Shown here: positions 43,307 to 51,713 of the stretch, in pieces
Layout: each line of letters begins with the position of its first letter
Position numbering within the stretch: the first letter of the stretch is position 1
The notes under the pieces: model-generated
The model's database searches: none
What the model was told of the DNA's origin: nothing
Seen by the model: only the letters and a program-made list of their open reading frames with translations
Translations under genes and position numbers: made by a program
Origin: Myxococcales bacterium
Lineage (GTDB): Bacteria; Myxococcota_A; Polyangia; Polyangiales; JADJMO01
Reading direction: 5' to 3'
Assembly (NCBI GenBank): GCA_016709545.1
Contig: JADJMO010000021.1
Location: forward strand, 164,885-228,884
Length of the DNA stretch: 64,000 bases

Positions 43307-44258
43307 GCAAGCTCCCGAGCAACCGCCGCGTGCTGACGCCTCCGCGCGCCGCGCCGGAGAACGTGCGCGTCGAGCGCCAGCCCGCGTGGGACCCGGACCT
43401 GCTCTGGCGCCGCCTGCGCTTCGTCGGTCGCATCGTCGTCGGCGTCGCCATCGTCGCCGCCGGCGTGTTCGCCGCGGTGCACGCCCGTCGCTACGTCACC
43501 AGGAGCCCGCGCTTCGCGCTCAAGGACCTGCGCATCGAGGGTGGCAAGCACCGCACCAAGGAGCAGGTCACGGCGATCGCGGGCCTCGCGCTCGGCCAGA
43601 ACGTGGTCGAGCTCGATCTCGAGGGCGTGAAGCAGAAGCTCGAGAAGGACCCCTGGATCGAGCGCGCGCACGTGTCGCGCAAGCTGCCGTCGACGGTCAG
43701 TGTGGAGGTGTGGGAGCGCGAGGCCGGGGCGCTGGTCGCGCTGAGCACGGGCACGTTCCTCGCGACGCCGCAGGGCGAGATCTTCAAGCGCGTCGAGAAC
43801 GAGGATCCGGGCGATCTGCCGGTGTTCACCGGCATCACCGACTCCGATGCCACCGCCGACCGCGAGGCCGTCGCGCAGATCATCCGCCGGGGCCTCGACC
43901 TCGCCGCCGAGATCGAGCGGGTCGGCCTGTTCGGCGGGCGCGTGCAGGAGCTCAACGTCGACCACGACGGCGGCATCACCGCGTCGGTCGGCAAGCAGAA
44001 GGTCGTGCGCCTGGTCTTCGGCAAGACCAACTACCGCCCCAAGATCCGCACCGGCGCCCGCATCGAGGCCGAGCTCACCCGCCGCGGGGCCCGGCCGACG
44101 GTCGTGTTCCTCGACGACGACGTCCATCCGGAGCGAATCGTGGTCCGGCTCGTGGCGGCGCTGCCCCCGGCCCAGGTGACCGTGGAAGAGCCAAAGGCCG
44201 TCGCGCCCGCGAAACCGGTCGCCAAGGCGGGCAAGCACCCGAAGGGGGCAACCCGTGA
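43303..44258 (+). CDS. ftsQ: Division protein FtsQ (apparent frameshift joining it to ftsA)
   Basis: Bitopic division protein. A cytosolic N-terminus, one membrane helix (about 40-58, VVGVAIVAAGVFAAVHA), the POTRA domain (about 68-140, FALKDLRIEGGKHRTKEQV, AHVSRKLPSTVSVEVWERE) and the FtsQ domain (to about 285). GTG 43303 overlaps murC. As written the frame has no stop and continues into ftsA, giving a 769-residue fusion (785 residues if an earlier in-frame start at 43255 is counted). Adding one G to the run at 44244-44248 gives a stop at 44258 (PKGGNP), which I take as the true end. Confidence 0.85.
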
Positions 44259-44331
44259 GCGCACACAACTTGGCCGTTCGTTCCGACATCCGCGAGGGTC
44301 GGCGCAGGAAACGGAACGGGAGCAAACTCGG

Positions 44332-45612
44332 ATGGCCAAGCAAGGTGAGATCGTCGTCGGGCTCGACATCGGCACCACCAAGGTGTGCGCGGTGGTCGCC
44401 GAAGTCCGCGCAGGCGAGGGTGGGGACATCGAGCTGGAAGTGCTCGGGGTCGGCAACGTGCCCTGCAAGGGACTGCGCAAGGGCGTCGTCGCCAACGTCG
44501 CATCGACCACCGAGTCGATCCGGCAGGCGATCGAAGAGGCCCAGAACATGGCGGGGGTGGAGATCCGCACCGTGTTCGCCGGCATCGCCGGGAGCCACGT
44601 CCGCGCGCAGAGCAGCAACGGCGTCGTCGCCGTCGCCTCCAACGAGGTGACCCGGAGCGACGTGGACCGCGTCCTCGAGAACGCGCGCGCCATCCCGATC
44701 CCGACGGATCGGCAGATCCTCCACGTGCTCCCCTGCGAGTACCTGGTCGATACGCAGGACGGCATCCGCGAGCCGATCGGCATGAGCGGCGTCCGCCTCG
44801 AGTGCAAGGCCCAGCTCATCACGGCTGCCCGGTCCTGCGTCGAGAACGTCATCAAGTGCGCCGAGCGCTGCGGCCTCACCGTGGCCGACATCGTGCTCGA
44901 GCCCCTGGCCTCGGCCGAAGCCGTCCTCACCGAGGACGAGCGGGAAATCGGCGTCGCGGTCGTCGACATCGGCGGCGGCACCACCGACCTGATCCTCTAC
45001 GTCGACGGCGGCATCGTCGGCGCGAGCGTCATCCCGGTCGGCGGGATGAGCGTCACGAGCGACATCGCGGCCGGCCTGCGGACCCCGATGGCCGAGGCCG
45101 AGCGCCTCAAGCACGCGCGCGGGTGCGCTCTCGGCCGCATGGTGGGCGGCGACGAGGAGATGGAGGTCCCTGGGGTCGGTGGCTACGCCGCCCGTCGGGT
45201 CCCCCGCCGCGTCCTCGCGGACATCATCGAGCCCCGCGTCGAGGAGATCTTCGCCGTGGTCCGCCAGAAGCTCGAGGAGAGCGGCTACCTCGAGCAGCTC
45301 TCGGCCGGCGTCGTCCTCTGCGGCGGCGGCGTCCTCCTCGACGGCACCACCGAGCTCGGCGAGGAGATCCTCGGCATGCCGGTTCGTCGCGGCTACCCCG
45401 TCGGCGTCCGCGGCCTGACCGATCTCGTCCACGGACCCCAGTTCGCGACGGCCGTCGGCCTCGCGCGCTACGGCGCCCACACCCTCGCGGCCCAGGCCGC
45501 GCGCGACGAGGAACCCGCGGTGGTTCCCGTCAGCAAAGCGGGCACTGCTCGCGAAGAAGCTTCGCCTCAGGAACGCCCAGGGTTCTGGGGTTGGCTGAAG
45601 GCTGCGTTCTGA
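44332..45612 (+). CDS. ftsA: Division actin-like protein FtsA
   Basis: Membrane tether of FtsZ, 426 residues. ATPase fold: GLDIGTTKVCAVVAE (phosphate 1), the 1C domain (about 85-165), VVDIGGGTTDLILY (phosphate 2), VLCGGGVLLDG (adenosine). The C-terminal amphipathic helix (GFWGWLKAAF) is the membrane-binding motif. ATG 44332 is chosen at the start of similarity, with GGGAG eight to twelve bases upstream. The frame is continuous with ftsQ in this sequence, probably through a missing base. The next gene is ftsZ, after an AT-rich spacer. Confidence 0.94.
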   Translation: MAKQGEIVVGLDIGTTKVCAVVAEVRAGEGGDIELEVLGVGNVPCKGLRKGVVANVASTTESIRQAIEEAQNMAGVEIRTVFAGIAGSHVRAQSSNGVVAVASNEVTRSDVDRVLENARAIPIPTDRQILHVLPCEYLVDTQDGIREPIGMSGVRLECKAQLITAARSCVENVIKCAERCGLTVADIVLEPLASAEAVLTEDEREIGVAVVDIGGGTTDLILYVDGGIVGASVIPVGGMSVTSDIAAGLRTPMAEAERLKHARGCALGRMVGGDEEMEVPGVGGYAARRVPRRVLADIIEPRVEEIFAVVRQKLEESGYLEQLSAGVVLCGGGVLLDGTTELGEEILGMPVRRGYPVGVRGLTDLVHGPQFATAVGLARYGAHTLAAQAARDEEPAVVPVSKAGTAREEASPQERPGFWGWLKAAF

Positions 45613-45829
45613 AGTAGTTGATTTCGCATAGCTTATTCATTTCGGACACTTAGATATTTCAAGACGTTACTTATTCTGCTTATATAAGGGCAGCTCACTA
45701 GGTTGGCCGCAGTGACGGGGAAGAGGCGCCCCGTGCCGACCGCAAACGAGCAAGCCCCTCGACACTAGGCAAAGAGACAAGGGGACACGTCGCGTCTGGA
45801 TAAGACCAAGGCGCGCGGCGGAGGACGAG
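45613..45829 (+). promoter_or_regulatory. AT-rich spacer with candidate ftsZ promoter
   Basis: A 217-base gap; its first 85 bases are markedly AT-rich in a very GC-rich region. CTTATATAAG (45679-45688) is a perfect palindrome, and TATATA (45681-45686) with TTCAAG 17 bases upstream (45658-45663) is a possible promoter, so ftsZ may be expressed apart from the rest of the cluster. A ribosome site GGAGGA precedes the ftsZ ATG. Composition and palindrome are seen; promoter use is inferred. Confidence 0.5.
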
Positions 45830-47095
45830 ATGGGCTTCCAGATCGAGTTCGCAGACGACCAGCAGGAGAGCCAGGCCCGGATCAAGGTGATCGGCGTGGG
45901 CGGCTCCGGCGGCAACGCCGTCAACACCATGATCGAGTTCGGCCTGGATGGGGTCGAGTTCATCGCCATCAACACGGACCGGCAGGCGCTCGACGCCAAC
46001 GCCGCCCCGACCAAGCTGCAGATCGGCGGCGCGGTCACCAAGGGTCTCGGCGCCGGCGCCAACCCCGACCAGGGGCGCAAGGCGGCCCTCGAGGACGTCA
46101 ACCGCATCAAGGAGCTCGTCTCCGGCGCGGACATGGTCTTCATCACCGCCGGCATGGGCGGTGGCACCGGCACCGGTGCGGCGCCCATCGTGGCGCAGAT
46201 CGCCCGCGAGGAGGGCGCTCTCACGGTCGGCGTGGTGACCAAGCCGTTCCTCTTCGAGGGGCGTCAGCGGAGCAAGCGGGCCGAGAACGGTCTGCACTTC
46301 TTGACCGAACAGGTCGACACTCTCATCACGATCCCGAACCAGAAGCTGTTCGATCTGGGCGAGGATCTCACGTTCATCGAGGCGTTCAAGCGGGCCGACG
46401 AGGTCCTCTACCAGGCCGTCCGGGGCATCTCGGATCTGATCACGCAGATCGGCATCGTCAACGTCGATTTCGCCGACGTGAAGACGGTCATGTCCAACAT
46501 GGGCCGCGCGCTCATGGGCACCGGCTGCGCCAAGGGTCAGGGCCGCGCGCGGCTCGCCGCCGAGATGGCCGTCAACAGCCCGCTCCTCGACAACATCAGC
46601 GTCGAAGGCGCCACCGGCATCCTCCTCAACGTGGTCGGCGGCCCCGACATGAAGATGAAGGAGATCGAGGAGGCGGCCGCGCTCATCCAGGAGCAGGCGC
46701 ACGAGGACGCCAACATCATCTTCGGTGCCTCCATCGACCCCTCGCTCGGCGAGATGGTCAAGGTCACCGTCATCGCGACCGGCTTCGACCGCGTCACCGA
46801 GGTGCACGACGCGCCGGCCATGTCCGCCGCGATCTCCTCGCAGAGCAACATGCGCACGACCCTGCCGAGCCAGCTCCCGCAGGCCGTGCAGCCGCTCGCC
46901 CGCACCGCACCTCCCCCCACGCGCACCGCGCCTCCCCGCGAGGAGCCGCTGTTCGTGCAGCCGGTCCGCCGTCGCGAGACCGCCGCGCCCGCCTCGGCCA
47001 ACGTGGCCCGCGAGCCGGCTTCGCGCGAGAGTCGGTTCGCCTCGCCGCTGGACCAGGACTGGGACATCCCGGCCTACGTCCGTCGCGGCCAGTAA
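45830..47095 (+). CDS. ftsZ: Tubulin-like division GTPase FtsZ
   Basis: Forms the Z ring; 421 residues. GTP loop GGGTGTG (110-116), GVGGSGGNAVN, NTDRQAL, the T7 loop NVDFADVKTVM, and the globular domain ends near residue 330. A Pro/Arg/Ala-rich linker (about 335-405) leads to the conserved C-terminal peptide DWDIPAYVRRG, which binds FtsA and ZipA-type partners. Last gene of the cluster; an intrinsic terminator begins 61 bases after its stop. Confidence 0.97.
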   Translation: MGFQIEFADDQQESQARIKVIGVGGSGGNAVNTMIEFGLDGVEFIAINTDRQALDANAAPTKLQIGGAVTKGLGAGANPDQGRKAALEDVNRIKELVSGADMVFITAGMGGGTGTGAAPIVAQIAREEGALTVGVVTKPFLFEGRQRSKRAENGLHFLTEQVDTLITIPNQKLFDLGEDLTFIEAFKRADEVLYQAVRGISDLITQIGIVNVDFADVKTVMSNMGRALMGTGCAKGQGRARLAAEMAVNSPLLDNISVEGATGILLNVVGGPDMKMKEIEEAAALIQEQAHEDANIIFGASIDPSLGEMVKVTVIATGFDRVTEVHDAPAMSAAISSQSNMRTTLPSQLPQAVQPLARTAPPPTRTAPPREEPLFVQPVRRRETAAPASANVAREPASRESRFASPLDQDWDIPAYVRRGQ

Positions 47096-47155
47096 GGTTT
47101 CCCTCCGCAGTCACCCTACGGAGCTGGTTTCACCAGCGCTGGCCCTTGTCGGGTG

Positions 47156-47200
47156 GAAGACGTCGCGGTGCCTCCCCGCGGCGTCTTCGTTTGTTTTGTT
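47156..47200 (+). terminator. Intrinsic terminator of the dcw cluster
   Basis: Stem GAAGACGTCGCGG against CCGCGGCGTCTTC (13 bp, one G-U pair) with a 7-base loop, followed by GTTTGTTTTG (47189-47198). A textbook GC stem and T run, rare in GC-rich myxobacterial DNA. It begins 61 bases past the ftsZ stop. Confidence 0.85.
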
Positions 47201-47221
47201 CGCCCTACCGAGGACACCGAG

Positions 47222-47755
47222 ATGCTGCTGCTCCGGAGCTACACGCGGGCCGATCGCGAAGGATGCGTGGCCCTGTTCGACTCCAACGTGCCCGCGTTCT
47301 TCGCGCCGGCCGAGCGCGCCTCGTTCGTCGACTACCTCGACGACGACGTCGTGCGCGAGGGCATCCGCGAGCTCGTGCTCGTCGACGGCGACCGCGTGAT
47401 CGCCTGCGGGGGCCTCGGGCTCCGCGACGGCGAGGCGCGCATGTGCTGGGGCATCGTGCACCGGGAGCGCCACGGCCAGCACCTCGGCGATCTGCTCCTC
47501 CTCGTTCGCCTCGTGCTCGGCGCGCGCGCGGGCGCGACCCGGGGCGGGCTCGACACCATTCCCGCCGTCACGACCTTCTTCGCTCGCAAGGGCTTCGTCG
47601 TCACGCGTGCCGAGGACGACCACTACGGGCCCGGCATCCACCGGCGCGACATGGAGCTGCCGCTCACGGAGGCGACCGTCGCCACGCTGCGCAGGGAGCT
47701 GGCCCACCTGCTGGTCGAGTGCGAGGTCCAGGTCTCCCCGGACCTCGGCCTCTAG
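47222..47755 (+). CDS. GNAT-family acetyltransferase
   Basis: N-acetyltransferase of 177 residues. MLLLRSYTRADREGCVALFD opens the fold; ELVLVDGDRVIACGGLGLRDG and the acetyl-CoA segment WGIVHRERHGQHLGDLLL (with R/Q-x-x-G-x-G-like HGQHLG) follow; the C-terminal strand is FFARKGFVVTRAEDDHYGPG. The substrate is unknown. ATG 47222 is chosen because the terminator lies upstream; a longer reading from 47153 would begin inside that hairpin. It shares its stop region with a convergent gene. Confidence 0.8.
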   Translation: MLLLRSYTRADREGCVALFDSNVPAFFAPAERASFVDYLDDDVVREGIRELVLVDGDRVIACGGLGLRDGEARMCWGIVHRERHGQHLGDLLLLVRLVLGARAGATRGGLDTIPAVTTFFARKGFVVTRAEDDHYGPGIHRRDMELPLTEATVATLRRELAHLLVECEVQVSPDLGL

Positions 47756-48345
47756 GCCCAGGAGACGAGCTGGACGAAGCGATCGTCCTCGGGGGCGCCC
47801 TCTTCCTTGGTGACCACGCGCCGGCAATAGAGCTCGCAGAGCCCCTTCACCACGCCGAGGAACCCCATCCGGAAGTGCTCCGAACGCGCGCACGGCTGAC
47901 GGATCCACTCGAGGCGCGCGTCCTTCACGCCCAGCTTCTCGACCTGGATGCCGCCGCCCTGCCAGGTGGGGAGCCGGAGCTTCTCGGCGCGGGTGAGCAC
48001 CGACCAGGGGCCCACGCCCGCCTCCTTGGTGAGCCGCACGATCACGTTGAGCAGGCTCTTCTGGATGCGGCGCGCGACGTCGGCGCCGATCTCGAGGCGC
48101 GCGTTGCGATCGAGCGGGAGCTTGTCGCAGGCCGCGTAGTGGATCAGCGCGCGCTCCACGGGCAGCCACGCGCCAGGGGTCATGGCGAGCATCTCCATCC
48201 GATCGGCCTCGGGCAGCGCGGCGAGATACGCGTCCTGGAGCGTGCGCGCGCGGAGCGATTGCAGCGAGGCGCACAGGAGGGTGCTGCGCACGTGGGTCGT
48301 CGGACCCACGCGATCGGGAAACGGTACGACGACCTCCTTCGCCAC
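47752..48345 (-). CDS. Hypothetical protein, about 197 residues
   Basis: Not recognised. Cytosolic, no signal or membrane segment. Helical first half (SLQSLRARTLQDAYLAALP, PVERALIHYAACDKLPLDRN), then a strand-rich middle (VEKLGVKDARLEWIRQP) and a helical end (GFLGVVKGLCELYCRRVV). It may resemble one of the large myxobacterial paralogue families of similar length, but I could not match motifs with confidence. GTG 48345. Convergent with the acetyltransferase gene (stops overlap). Third positions are strongly GC, so it is a real gene. Confidence 0.7.
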   Translation of the reverse strand: MAKEVVVPFPDRVGPTTHVRSTLLCASLQSLRARTLQDAYLAALPEADRMEMLAMTPGAWLPVERALIHYAACDKLPLDRNARLEIGADVARRIQKSLLNVIVRLTKEAGVGPWSVLTRAEKLRLPTWQGGGIQVEKLGVKDARLEWIRQPCARSEHFRMGFLGVVKGLCELYCRRVVTKEEGAPEDDRFVQLVSWA

Positions 48346-48405
48346 CTTCGCCGATCTTACACATGGTCAACCCCAGATCGGCCAGTCGTATCAGGTGTCG
48401 CACCC

Positions 48406-48576
48406 TCACCCACGTGCAGCAGCCCAGCGCCAGAACGCGGGGATGGGTTCGCGGATCGTGTCCACGCGGAGCTCGGGGTCGGAGCCCTCCTGGCGCCTCG
48501 CCGCGGGGATGCGTGGCAAGGTCGGCGCGTCGTCGTCGTCCTCGAACGAAGGCAGCGGGCGTTCGTCGGTCTGCAT
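48406..48576 (-). CDS. Possible small acidic protein, 56 residues
   Basis: A short frame in an otherwise empty stretch (48346-48678): start ATG 48576, stop 48406. MQTDERPLPSFEDDDD then Pro/Arg-rich residues and a terminal WRWAAARG. Third codon positions are mostly G or C, as in the neighbouring genes, which is the only coding evidence. It would lie just upstream of and on the same strand as the hypothetical gene ending at 47752. No known family; may be spurious. Confidence 0.35.
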   Translation of the reverse strand: MQTDERPLPSFEDDDDAPTLPRIPAARRQEGSDPELRVDTIREPIPAFWRWAAARG

Positions 48577-48678
48577 GAGAGTTCGGTGGCGACGGGCTCA
48601 CCGATCGGGTCACGCGCACCAAAGGCGGAAACTTCCAGACCTCGACGCGCGACGAAGATCGACCGAGCCTCGCGTCGC

Positions 48679-49425
48679 ATGCACGCGCGGTCTCTCTATG
48701 GTCAGCCCGCGATCTACGATCTCCTGTTCCACGGCTGGAGCGCCGATCTCGCGCACTACCTCGCGCTCGCCGAGGCGCTGCGGCCGGCGTCGATCCTCGA
48801 GTGCGCGGTCGGCTCGGGCAGGGTGGCGCTGCACCTCGCCCGCGCGGGCCATCGCGTGCACGGGGTCGATCTCGATCCCGCGATGCTCGAGGCTCTCGCC
48901 GCGCGCATGGCAAGGGAACCGTCCGCCGTGCAGGCGCGTCTCTCCTGGGCGCTCGGCGATCTGCGCGCGCTCGACACGGGGCGCCGGCACGGCCTCGTGC
49001 TCGCGCCGTTCAACGCGCTCGGACACCTGCACTCGGCCGCCGACCTCGCGGCGTTCCTCGGTGGGGTACGCGCCGAGCTCGAGCCAGGAGGGACGTTCGC
49101 CTTCGACGTGTGGCTGCCCTCGGAGGCGAGCCTCGCGGGCCGCGTGAGCGACTCGCCACGCTTCCGCGACCCCCGCACCCAGGAGCCCATGCGCTGCACC
49201 GAGACCACCCGCGTCGATCCGGCGACCGGGCTCCTCCACGTCGAGCTCGCGCTGCACGGGCTCGACGGCGACCCTCCCGAGGTGCTCGCGATCGCGCTGC
49301 GGGTCCGCGACGGCGACACGCTCGGGGCAGCCCTCGCCGAGGCGGGTTTCCTCGTGCGAGAGACCGTCGACCTCGGCGAGATGCAGGGGTGGATCTGCCA
49401 AGCAGCCCGTTCTGGGCTACCATGA
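48679..49425 (+). CDS. Class I SAM-dependent methyltransferase
   Basis: Small-molecule methyltransferase type, 248 residues. The SAM loop is ILECAVGSGRVALHLARAG (about 39-57), with GVDLDPAM as motif II and LVLAPFNALGHL as motif IV. N-terminal YDLLFHGWSADLAHY is the usual lead-in. The acceptor is not deducible. The C-terminal half is a beta-sheet of about 100 residues (TTRVDPATGLLHVELAL). ATG 48679; five bases upstream of the next gene, so they may be co-transcribed. Confidence 0.83.
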   Translation: MHARSLYGQPAIYDLLFHGWSADLAHYLALAEALRPASILECAVGSGRVALHLARAGHRVHGVDLDPAMLEALAARMAREPSAVQARLSWALGDLRALDTGRRHGLVLAPFNALGHLHSAADLAAFLGGVRAELEPGGTFAFDVWLPSEASLAGRVSDSPRFRDPRTQEPMRCTETTRVDPATGLLHVELALHGLDGDPPEVLAIALRVRDGDTLGAALAEAGFLVRETVDLGEMQGWICQAARSGLP

Positions 49426-49429
49426 CGCC

Positions 49430-50656
49430 ATGCGTCGCGACGCCCTCTACCTCGCGCTCCTCGTGGGACCGGTGGCGTGTGGCTTCGAGCCCGGCGGCCA
49501 GGGCAGCCCGTTCGTGGAGGACGCAGCGCGCGCCGAGGTCGACGGCGTCGCGGACAGCGGCTCGGTCGATCCGGTGGACACGAGCGTGGATGCCGGGGCC
49601 GACACGGTGGACGAAGGCACCCTCGATCCGACGTGGACCGAGAAGGCCTGGGCCTACCGGCGCCGCATCGACGTCGACGGGTCCTCGTTGAAAGGCGATC
49701 TCGACGGCTTCGTCGTCCCGGTCGTGCTCACCGATCCCGGCCTCGCCGGCAAGGTGTCGAGCGACGGGCGCGACCTCCGCTTCGTCGCCCCCGACGGGCT
49801 CGCGCTGCCCTTCGAGCTCGCGCGCTGGGAGCCGAGCAGCGGCAACCTCATGGCATGGGTGCGCCTGCCGAAGACCGGCCCGACCCAGCCGAACACGTTC
49901 TTCCTCTACTACGGCAACGCCGACGCCACGTCGTCGGCCTCGCCCGCGAAGACCTGGGAGAGCGAGACCGCGGTGTGGCACTTCGACGAGGTCACCACCG
50001 AGGGTGGCACCACCGCGCGGCTCGTCGACGCGAGCACCCTCGGGCACGACGGCACCCAGAACGGCAGCGCCACGGCCCCGGGCGTGATCCTCGGTGGGCA
50101 GCGCTTCGACGGCAAGGACGTGGTCGAGGTCGACAAGCCCGACGAGATCGTCCTCGGCGACGTCGACTGCACGTTCGCCGTGTGGATCAAGACGACCGAG
50201 GGCCGCCAGCAGGGCATCCTCATCAAGGCCAAGGGCGAGACCCACGAGCTCGGCGACAAGCTGATCGGCACCGGGCACGAGGGCCCGTACTTCGGCACCG
50301 ATCACGGCTGGGTGGGCTTCACGCGCACCGACGTGGCCGTGCAGGACGGCAAGTGGCACCACGTGGCCTGGGTGCAGCGCAAGGACGACAAGGGCAAGGC
50401 CGAGTCGTGGAAGCTCTACGTGGACGGCGTCGAGAAGGGATCCGGCCAGCAGGAGACCAGGCCCGACGTGGCTGGACACACCGTGCGCATCGGCGCCAAG
50501 GCCAACGGCTCGTACTTCGACAACCCGTGGTCGGGCGATCTGGACGAGCTCCGTTACGCGAAGGTGGCGCGCGCGCCGGCGTGGATCGCGGCGCTCGAGC
50601 GCAGCCAGCGCGACCCCGTGGCCTTCTCCAAGGTCGGCCCCGAGGTCGCGCGCTAG
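49430..50656 (+). CDS. Lipoprotein with DUF2341 and LamG-like domains
   Basis: Surface lipoprotein of 408 residues. Signal to Cys17 (VGPVAC), an acidic Asp/Val linker (to about 65), then DUF2341 (about 72-180: RRRIDVDGSSLKGDLDGF, DLRFVAPDGLALPFELARW, PNTFFLYYGNADA) and a LamG/concanavalin-like domain (about 185-395: AVWHFDEV, TFAVWIKTTEGRQQG, WHHVAWVQRKDD, SGDLDELRYAK). The pairing is common on bacterial surface proteins and may bind a glycan. No catalytic motif. Convergent with a Cys-rich lipoprotein gene. Confidence 0.85.
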   Translation: MRRDALYLALLVGPVACGFEPGGQGSPFVEDAARAEVDGVADSGSVDPVDTSVDAGADTVDEGTLDPTWTEKAWAYRRRIDVDGSSLKGDLDGFVVPVVLTDPGLAGKVSSDGRDLRFVAPDGLALPFELARWEPSSGNLMAWVRLPKTGPTQPNTFFLYYGNADATSSASPAKTWESETAVWHFDEVTTEGGTTARLVDASTLGHDGTQNGSATAPGVILGGQRFDGKDVVEVDKPDEIVLGDVDCTFAVWIKTTEGRQQGILIKAKGETHELGDKLIGTGHEGPYFGTDHGWVGFTRTDVAVQDGKWHHVAWVQRKDDKGKAESWKLYVDGVEKGSGQQETRPDVAGHTVRIGAKANGSYFDNPWSGDLDELRYAKVARAPAWIAALERSQRDPVAFSKVGPEVAR

Positions 50657-50663
50657 TCGGGGC

Positions 50664-51620
50664 TCAGCCTCCGGGGCAGGCGTCGCCTTCGACGCAGAGC
50701 GCCGCGGTGCCGCCCGGGAGCGCCGCGCAACAACGACGCCCACCGCACGAGCAGGGGCACGTCGTGCAGAACGGCGCCGGCGTGTAGCCCTCGCAACGTC
50801 CGTCGATGCAGAGCTCGTCGGCCGCGCACGCGCGCCCGCACGCGCCCCCGCCGCCCCCACCGGAGCCGCAGAACGCGGGGTTGGTGCGGGTGTTCACGCA
50901 CGCGCCCGCGCAGAGCGTGAGCCCTCCCGAGCATCCACCGGTCTTGCAAGCGCCAGCGATGCAGACCTCGCCCGTCGCGCAGGCCTTCCCGCAGGCCCCG
51001 CAGTTCGTCCCGCTCGCCGTCGTGTCGACGCACGTGGTCCCGCAGAGGGTGGTCCCCGGGCGGCACGCGCACGCGCCGCCGACGCAGACCTCGGCCGCTC
51101 CGCAGGCCTTGCCGCAGTCCCCGCAGTTCTCGGGGTCGTCCACGACGTCGGCGCAGCGGGTGCCGCCGGTCTTGGCGGTCGCGGGACACGCGCAAACGCC
51201 GCCGACGCAGGCCGGGGCCGCTCCGGTGCAGGTCTTGCCGCAGCCCCCGCAGTTGCGCGGATCCTTGCTGGTGTCGACGCACGCGGCTCCGCACGTGGTG
51301 CCCGTACAGGTGCACACGCCGGACACGCACTTCTGCGCGGCGTTGCAGGTGCGACCACAGCCGCCGCACGCGCCGTTGTCGATGCTGACGTCTCGACACA
51401 CGCCGCCGCAGTTCACGAGGCCGGTGGGACACGCGCCGTCGGCGGCGGGGATGACGTCGGCCGCGGTGTCGGTCCCACCGTCGCCGGTGCCGACATCGCC
51501 CCCGGTCTCACCCGTCGACGCATCTCCTCCATCCGGATCTTCGGCGACGCTCGCCGAGCTGCTGCACGCACCGAGACCCACGAACAGGACCGCACAAGCC
51601 AAGGACGCGACGTTCCGCAT
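50664..51620 (-). CDS. Cys-rich repeat lipoprotein
   Basis: Lipoprotein of 318 residues with more than 50 Cys. Signal to Cys19 (GLGAC), a Gly/Asp/Thr linker, then six or so copies of a module of about 30 residues with the core CVDT...NCGACGKAC and CxxGxCxC (about 62-255), each probably a disulfide-knotted unit; a Gly run (GGGGGG) separates the last ones. Such modules are frequent on myxobacterial lipoproteins and lack assigned function. ATG 51620. Divergent from the asparaginase gene. Confidence 0.82.
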   Translation of the reverse strand: MRNVASLACAVLFVGLGACSSSASVAEDPDGGDASTGETGGDVGTGDGGTDTAADVIPAADGACPTGLVNCGGVCRDVSIDNGACGGCGRTCNAAQKCVSGVCTCTGTTCGAACVDTSKDPRNCGGCGKTCTGAAPACVGGVCACPATAKTGGTRCADVVDDPENCGDCGKACGAAEVCVGGACACRPGTTLCGTTCVDTTASGTNCGACGKACATGEVCIAGACKTGGCSGGLTLCAGACVNTRTNPAFCGSGGGGGGACGRACAADELCIDGRCEGYTPAPFCTTCPCSCGGRRCCAALPGGTAALCVEGDACPGG

Positions 51621-51713
51621 GGACCCACCTTCCTCCGGTGACGAGCAACTCGATCCTCAGTACCGGGAGCGCGAAAAGTCAGGCAGCTTTCGGGTGTGGT
51701 ACGCTCGGCTCCG

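Noticed and set aside
47153..47221. Longer start of the acetyltransferase at 47153
   Set aside because: It would begin inside the ftsZ terminator hairpin; the similarity starts at 47222.
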